DNA of 64,000 bases, from NCBI GenBank assembly GCA_001414485.1, contig LLEY01000007.1, positions 186,001-250,000 of the forward strand, given 5' to 3'. The notes below the pieces were generated by a model, which worked only from the letters and a program-made list of their open reading frames with translations, did no database searches and was not told the origin of the DNA. The position numbers and the translations under genes were made by a program. Position 1 is the first letter of the stretch. Each line of letters begins with the position of its first letter. Positions 58,396 through 64,000 of this stretch are shown here, piece after piece. The DNA comes from Calycina herbarum (lineage: Eukaryota; Ascomycota; Leotiomycetes; Helotiales; Pezizellaceae).

Positions 58396-61184
58396 TTTTG
58401 CGGAATTTTGGGGAGGAATTACGGAATTGATGGGTTTGGTGAAGGGAAATCTCGAGGGGATTTCTTTTTCTGCCAGGCGATTAGTGGGCGGTGACAAAAC
58501 CCCGCGATTTTCTTCAGTGCCACGAGGACTAGAGTGCCCCAGCCGAGCTCTCTCGGCTCTCCACCACATTGACATTCGCAATACGCCATTCAACTTCAAC
58601 GACCATCGAGCCATTGACCCTGAATTCCAATATCAATATGGTTAGTACGGGCTCGTCAACAGAAGCATGTCCCCTACCAAGTTCGGCTGCATCGAACCTC
58701 ACTCGACATTTTCCCTTCAAAATTTGATATCCATCAGAAGTCAAGGTTGGGAGCAGCCATTGATTTCTTGAACGATGTGAAGTACCTGTATGGGAAAGAA
58801 CCTCTAAATCCTCGCTAGTCGCCATGTAACGAGGCTAGGTAAGCTACCTACCTACATGTTTTGAAGGCTCCATCGCTCCTGCCCAATTTCAAACATCCAG
58901 GTTCATCGTCACTCAAACCAGGTACTTAGGTCGGACGGACACATGGTGACAATCTCTGGTTCCTCCCCAGAAACTCATCTCGCGAGTTGGAACGGTCTAG
59001 ACTGAAGAAAAGAATCAGCTGCTCGCTCACGCCATCCCGGTTCAACTTTCTAGGTCTTTCATCGTGCCTTCCACTGGAGAAAGATTATGGTATGCCGACC
59101 TCGGACATTCCTACTTTGACTGAGTGCTTTACTCAAGGTTGCTAGTTCCTACCTAACAGAATTGTCTCTTAATTAGTCTACAAATTATTGGGAAGGAGCG
59201 ACCAGCTCTTCCTCGCCCATTCAAATTCAATGACCACCGTCAGAAAATATCAGCCAGGTACCTATGTCAAACTTGCTTCGCAGCATCCAATCCGACATTA
59301 GGGAATTTCAGAATCTTGAGACTCCCGAGTCTCAAGAGTTCAGTGACTTATTGAGCTGCTAACCCCAATGTTCCCCCAATAATCAGGATGAATTCAAAAG
59401 TTCAGGTGTGGCATTCTGAGCTTTTTGCCTGTCAAAATTCAATCCCAATTCATACTTGGTAGCTAGCTTGGAAAACTCAGAAGAAGTTCAGCATGGATTC
59501 TTAATTGAAATACCCAGCTGGAAAGTTTCCGTATCCAGGTCGGTAGCTACACATTTTTCGCCTTCCAAGACATAGACCTAAGTCCATGGCACCTTCCTCG
59601 GTACTCATAAAAGTTCTCGTCGTGCCTTCCTCCCTCGAAAGTCGTCGGGCTAGTCAAAAGGTCAAGGCCATCTTCGTACCACCCCAGTTTGATTTTCTTT
59701 CATCGTACCTTCCGCTGGGAAAAATTGAGAACATTGGTCGCTTGAAGTTGCTTTCTGAGACTGGATGCCCTGCAAACACAATATGTATTACCTGGGCCTC
59801 CCGACCAGATTCTGACAGGTTGACATCATGGGGCTTGCCTTTGGAATTGAGCTTAGGCATGTTGTTCCAACCTAAGGACTCCCTCCTTTGAACTTGCCCT
59901 TCTTCGACGGCAGGGAGGCAGGTCGAGGCGAGGTCGGCTTCAAGAAAGGTGCCAGTGACGGGAGGAAGAGATCCTTCTCTGTCTACGACCTCGAACTTTA
60001 CTTGATCACCGAATCTCAGAGGCTCTTCCCCTCAACTATACTCATCATTCACATCATCTTCGCCTTCCAGGTTCTGCCTGTAAAGAGATCCGGGCATGCT
60101 CTCCATACACCAACTTCCTTTTCATTGTGCGAAATAGGCTGGAGCAATGAAAGGTATCGTTTGAGAGTATGTGGGAGAATCAAGAATGCGAGTTTATTAT
60201 TCTCCTTGAGGTTCTCCAACAATACTTTTGATTATGTAGGCTATTTCATGCGATGCAAGGGAAGTTATGTGTACGCAGAGCAGGTCCCAGCTCGCTTAAA
60301 GTATGTTGGAGTGTGACAAAAGAGCGAATTACGGTTGCAAGTGAGTCAGAGCTCCCTAGCCTAGGATGAGAGCCGCATATCACTAAAAATCAGCAGCTTT
60401 TCTCATTTGTATGCAAGTACATTTGGAGAAGTGGACGCGTGTGATTGATAAGAACGGAAGGAAAGGGATCTGATTTTCCCAGAAAGCCAGGACTACAGTC
60501 CCAAGTCTGAATTGTAACTGCAACCTTCGCGCACGTTTAACATCAAGGTTGTCTTTCATTGAGACTTCTTTTTCAAGCTAGGTAGTGGCCTCTGCAGCCC
60601 AGAACCAAGTATCCGACATCTATTTCTCTTGCTTGTGTTCATCACTGGCACACATCACTGGCACATGCGCATATTATGGGGTGCATTTGTGGTCCACCAC
60701 AAACGGGCACTCAAGCAGACTGGAGGGATCAAAAATCAGCAATTTTTGTCTCGAGCGTCCTGTGAAGGTCTTTGAAATACTCGGGTGCTTCAACACAGCT
60801 TTTTTTGGTGGTGCATCCCTCGCGATAGACAAAAAAAGAGCGATATTACACTAAATACTTTGGGACAATCGAACTTCATTGTTTTCAACCACCTGAGACA
60901 ATATTCTAAATTGTCCCAAGTATTTAGGTCAGTCTGTTGCATTACCCGAGAAGGTTGGAACAACGAGTTGGGTAGGCAGGTACGAACCTGATGCGGGAAT
61001 CTTGGTTTGGGGGAAGGAGCAACCAAGGCCATATCCGCCTACTTAATCTTTGCCCCTCCGGCTTTTCTCTTCTTCTCTTCTTCCTCAAAACAACTACATT
61101 CGTTACATTCTTGCGTATCATTCCACTCGCTTCTTCGCTCTATATCTCACTGGTTATCAATCACAAGTCAATCTTCCTTACCCA
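58396..61184. other. 2.8-kb region without a supportable gene
   Basis: Holds the NOB1 promoter and the promoter of the tail-anchored protein gene. The longest frame (59888-60316, 142 codons) has no recognisable feature. Two short diverged duplications were noticed: CTTTCATCGTGCCTTCCACTGG near 59056 and its relative near 59698; and a hairpin at 60851-60927 (separate entry). ACCT/AGGT tetranucleotides are frequent between 58830 and 59560. Confidence 0.4.
60851..60927. repeat. Inverted repeat able to form a hairpin
   Basis: Left arm 60851-60869 (CTAAATACTTTGGGACAAT) and right arm 60910-60927 (ATTGTCCCAAGTATTTAG) are complementary apart from one bulged T; the loop is 40 bases. It lies about 260 bases upstream of the tail-anchored protein start. 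Confidence 0.85.
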
Positions 61185-61797
61185 ATGGCAGCTCGTGCAA
61201 TCGTTGACCACCCCTTGTCCGCTTCCAATCAAGAGACAATTCGTCCAGCGCCTGTCACTCCAGCCCAAGATGCTCCCTCTTCATATGGCACTACTACCCC
61301 AGGTGCTGCAACGCCAGCCTCATCATCAACGCATACTCAAGAGCCTCCTCCACGTCAAACCCAGACGTCCGATCGCTGGGATGCACACAAGATTGGTAAT
61401 TTTCACACAACCACTGCAGATTACTGAAGGCTAACATGTTTTAGCTACCCCAATCCCGTCCAGACGCGTATCTTTCAATGTTCAAACACAGAAGCGGCCG
61501 ATGAGGGAGACTACATCTCACACTATCAAAAGACGTAAATCGAATCCTGAAAACCCAACCGCTCCTGCTCGCAACACACAAGGGGTTTCCGACACGCGGG
61601 TACAACAATGGAGGGATGAACAACGGACTCAACACTTGATATGGGAGGATGAGGAGAGACTCAGGCGCCGGCATGTAGATGAGGAAAAGAAGGCTCTGCT
61701 GGAGTTGGTGGAATTTGGTGGTTTGGTGTTTATTGTGTGCCTTGTGATTTTTGCGTGGTGGCTTTACAACATACTACCTCGAGGATTACTTTCATAG
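61185..61797 (+). CDS. Small tail-anchored membrane protein, function unknown
   Basis: Exons 61185..61395 and 61445..61797, 187 residues; intron GTAATT ... GGCTAACATGTTTTAG. The first 120 residues are Pro/Ser/Thr/Arg-rich and probably disordered (PAPVTPAQDAPSS, RRVSFNVQTQKRP). A charged helix follows (RVQQWRDEQRTQHLIWEDEE, then RLRRRHVDEEKKALLELVE) and leads into one C-terminal hydrophobic segment, FGGLVFIVCLVIFAWWLYNI, with only about eight residues after it. No signal peptide, so post-translational tail-anchor insertion with the bulk in the cytosol is inferred. No family recognised. The ATG at 61185 is preferred over an earlier in-frame ATG (61050) because of its CCCAATGGC context. Confidence 0.72.
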
Positions 61798-62826
61798 TAT
61801 CGTTGAGAGGTTTTATAGCGGCTGGTTAATCGGGAAATACAATTTTTAGCGGGTAAATTTCCTCGGTTTGAACTGTGACCATTGTCCTTTGAGTCACTTT
61901 TATTGCTCGGAATCGTTTGGGATAATTGGAGGATTGTTCTAGAGGTTCTGGGAGAATGGGAAACTTGGGTACTCTATTTTTCGAAAAGTTTTGGGTAATA
62001 AAGCGAGAATGGCTCGGAGAATTAGAAAACACATTCCTCGAAAGGCTTCAGGTAATTGTGATTATTGTCTGAGATGGTCTAGAAGAATAAGAAAGTTCAT
62101 CCTTGATTTTTCCAAAGGTCTCGGATAATGTTTATATCATTCCAAATTTGCTTGTTATGTTTGTTGTTGCTTCTATGAGCCTACGTATCGCCACTTCCTA
62201 CTATGTTTTGTTTGTACTAAGAACTACTCGGCTTCCGCAGTAGATGAACTGTCTACTGCTCGACTGAAGCAATGAGAGTCATCAATTTTGAGAAATCGAG
62301 ACTTCGGGAGTTTAGCTGAGGAAGAGAATATCGGTTTTGTAAGAAGGTGATGTGCTAATCGTTCTAAGGAAAGTGATCTTCCGTTGAATGGTCTTGAAGT
62401 GTACACCGGTGCTAGTGTATGCGAGATATATCCGTGTTAGACAAGGAATGAATCTATCCGAGAAGTTTCTTTGATTTCTAGCTAGTTTATGAAATTATTC
62501 CTACTTTACCTGTTTAATATAGAGTGATATTCTTTTTTTGGCTTTGAGATTATGATAAACTAGATAATCCTAAACTACGTGGACCTCCCCCACTCCCGAG
62601 TTCCAGACTCCAGTGACCGCGTGACCGGTCGTTATTTAGGCAAAAGTCATTTTACAATTCTCCAGAAATGTTGTGCCGTCGAATATTTCGAAATCCCGAG
62701 TGGCTTCTACTTTTGGATAACCAGCATACCATTAACCGCAAGTATAGTCATCTACTACAAAGCCTCGATGCCTTGAAGCGTGGGCGAAAGAAAGGTTGCC
62801 CGCTGTGTAAGAGTTGGGGCCACAGC
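61798..62826. other. Gene-free region before the terminal repeat block
   Basis: About 1 kb. Between 61860 and 62130 three loosely similar segments (TCGGAATCGTTTGGGATAAT..., CTCGAAAGGCTTCAGGTAAT..., CCAAAGGTCTCGGATAAT...) suggest an old tandem repeat. No gene supported. Confidence 0.4.
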
Positions 62827-62949
62827 TAGTGGGCCCTCTAAGCGAACCCCACCAAATCAACACTTATTACTTAAAAATCATTTATAATTCTAACTTCAAG
62901 TCTTTTACTCTAAAACTTATATATATTATTAATAAATAGTTACTAATCC

Positions 62950-63560
62950 TTTTACTTTAATAACATCTTCTAACTTATAAGTTAACTGCTTAGTATATCG
63001 TCTATAATCACGTAGATCTACTAAATCCTAAAGCTTTTAGATCTTCTTAATTAACTCCTTAGAAGTTAGTATAAAGAACAACTTCTTTAACTCTTCTTTT
63101 ATCTACTACTAGACCTTCTTAATTACGTTTAAATTAGGTAAAGAAGGAGGCTAGTTAAAGCCGCGGATATTATATTAGAACTTAGCTAAGCGAGCATGTC
63201 TCTTATATACCTTTGAACCGTCCTCTATAAAGATATAGTTAGTACTAAGCTTGTCGAATAAGGGAAAGATAACTAGCTCGAGAACTTAATCTCTATAAGC
63301 GCGGGAATTCACCTCTCTATAGCCTTATTTCTTCTCTAAGAAGACAAGAGAGGACTTATAATCTTAGCAAATTACGCTCTAAATCATAACCGACACTCTC
63401 CTTAAGCGATATATCGACCTAATATAGTCTAGATATCTCTTTTCGTCTATACGCCGTATTAACTAGACTCTTCTACTCTTTCTAAGCTTAAATATATACT
63501 CGTCCAACTATATAACCTTCCTCTAGTCTCTCTTTTACCTATTAGTAGCTGCCTAGTCCG
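62950..63560 (-). pseudogene. Tc1/mariner-type transposase relic
   Basis: Minus strand, in order: KVIQLDEYIF (near 63500), RVSVMI and SLVFLEKK, then RDQVLELVIFPLFD-like residues with stops, YIFIEDGSKVYKRHARLAKF, NIRGFNQPPSLPNLNVIKKV, and KEELKKLFFI. This is the catalytic core of a fungal Tc1-like DDE transposase, with the second catalytic Asp in EDGS and PDLN now PNLN. Interrupted by several TAA/TAG codons. Element limits unclear; a possible left end is the GTGGGCCCTC following TA at 62827-62828. Confidence 0.75.
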
Positions 63561-63869
63561 ATGTCCTCTATCAGCGATGTATATATATAAAAGTAAGACG
63601 TTTCTTTACTTAGAGTTAGCTAATAAAGAGCTAAGAGTATATAATACATCGTCGGTAGCCAGCGCGGCAAAGTTCTTATTAGATTATATAGATAGAAGTA
63701 GGTAGGTTAAGAGCGTTTTTAACTTATATAAAAGACATACGATAAGTAGTATAGTTTTAGGATATAAACTAAAGGATTTAGCGTATATATCGCTTAAATA
63801 GTAATCTTTTTTGATATTACTTCTCTTTATACGTGGTTTAGCTTAAATTAGTCTTATAGATCCTCTATA

Positions 63870-64000
63870 ACGTGGTTTATCAGGACCCCGGTTATATCAG
63901 GACCTCGATCAATTTTCCTTAGTATATAACTTTGAACTTAAATAACTTAACTATAACATATTAAATTAACTCTTTATAATCGGAGTCTGATATACTAGAT
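63870..64000 (-). mobile_element. Fot1/pogo-like transposon, copy D, cut by the window edge
   Basis: After TA at 63868-63869 the sequence ACGTGGTTTATCAGGACC begins an inverted repeat of the same kind as copies A-C, followed on the minus strand by the transposase C-terminal region (the GGAGTCTGATA stretch near 63985 mirrors copy C near 46850). Most of the element lies outside the window. Confidence 0.8.

Noticed and set aside
59888..60316. 142-codon frame in the gene-poor stretch right of NOB1
   Set aside because: Mixed composition, no recognisable fold or signal, and no support from neighbouring splice sites; kept as unsupported.

Overview
This window reads as nuclear DNA of a filamentous ascomycete (Pezizomycotina). 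Genes carry short GT-AG introns (about 47-220 nt, mostly 50-60) with CTRAC-type branch points, and there are fungal-specific families: Zn2Cys6/C2H2 regulator, fungal Aur1, 2EXR/F-box-like proteins and a PPR-type mitochondrial protein. A central block of about 25 kb is AT-rich, almost free of open frames, and looks mutated by repeat-induced point mutation (RIP). Protein similarity suggests Leotiomycetes/Helotiales, but this is an impression and not a measurement.

Left arm (1-22,594). In order: the 3' part of the inositol-phosphorylceramide synthase gene AUR1; a mitochondrial-type 3-oxoacyl-ACP reductase (OAR1/FabG-like); a divergent pair of the SUMO E1 subunit UBA2 (-) and the queuosine-salvage glycosylase QNG1 (+); two tandem 2EXR/F-box-like paralogues, the first broken by frameshifts; a 993-residue PPR-like mitochondrial protein (-); a CXXC zinc-binding protein of the CZIB/UPF0587 family; an unknown 208-residue protein (-); a DPH7/RRT2-like WD gene with a frameshift and an in-frame stop; a secreted type-B carboxylesterase (-) whose best model needs a 5-nt micro-exon; and a small acidic protein ending in a 15-nt minisatellite.

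Central block (22,595-about 47,550). This is a nest of mobile elements that can be resolved through target-site duplications (TSDs). A Ty3/gypsy chromovirus (22,595-37,258, minus strand, TSD TACTG/TACTA) carries inside it a small gag-only LTR element (23,194-26,051, TSD AAAAT), a solo LTR of another family (27,521-27,762, TSD GTTCT), two Fot1/pogo-like DNA transposons (28,238-30,098 and 30,745-32,604, TSD TA) and a MITE with very long inverted repeats (35,794-36,226, TSD TA). Next to it a third Fot1-like copy (37,400-46,981) was split by a second chromovirus (38,864-46,580, TSD GTTAT), which was itself hit by a solo LTR (42,023-42,485, TSD CTTAG). Both chromoviruses have gag zinc-knuckle, RT, RNase H, integrase and chromodomain traces on the minus strand, plus the relic of an accessory Cys-rich, coiled-coil ORF on the opposite strand. 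All coding frames are full of stops that mostly look like former Gln codons.

Right arm (47,550-62,830). An NmrA-like NAD(P)-binding protein (-) is divergent from a combined C2H2 + Zn2Cys6 transcription factor (+). After a 2.7-kb gap come a 2EXR/F-box-like gene (-), the H/ACA snoRNP gene NOP10 (+) convergent with the 20S pre-rRNA nuclease NOB1 (-), a 2.8-kb stretch without a supportable gene, and a small tail-anchored membrane protein (+). From about 62,830 to the end the sequence is again RIP-like, with a Tc1/mariner transposase relic (-) and the terminal inverted repeat of a fourth Fot1-like element cut by the window edge. No tRNA, rRNA or CRISPR was recognised.
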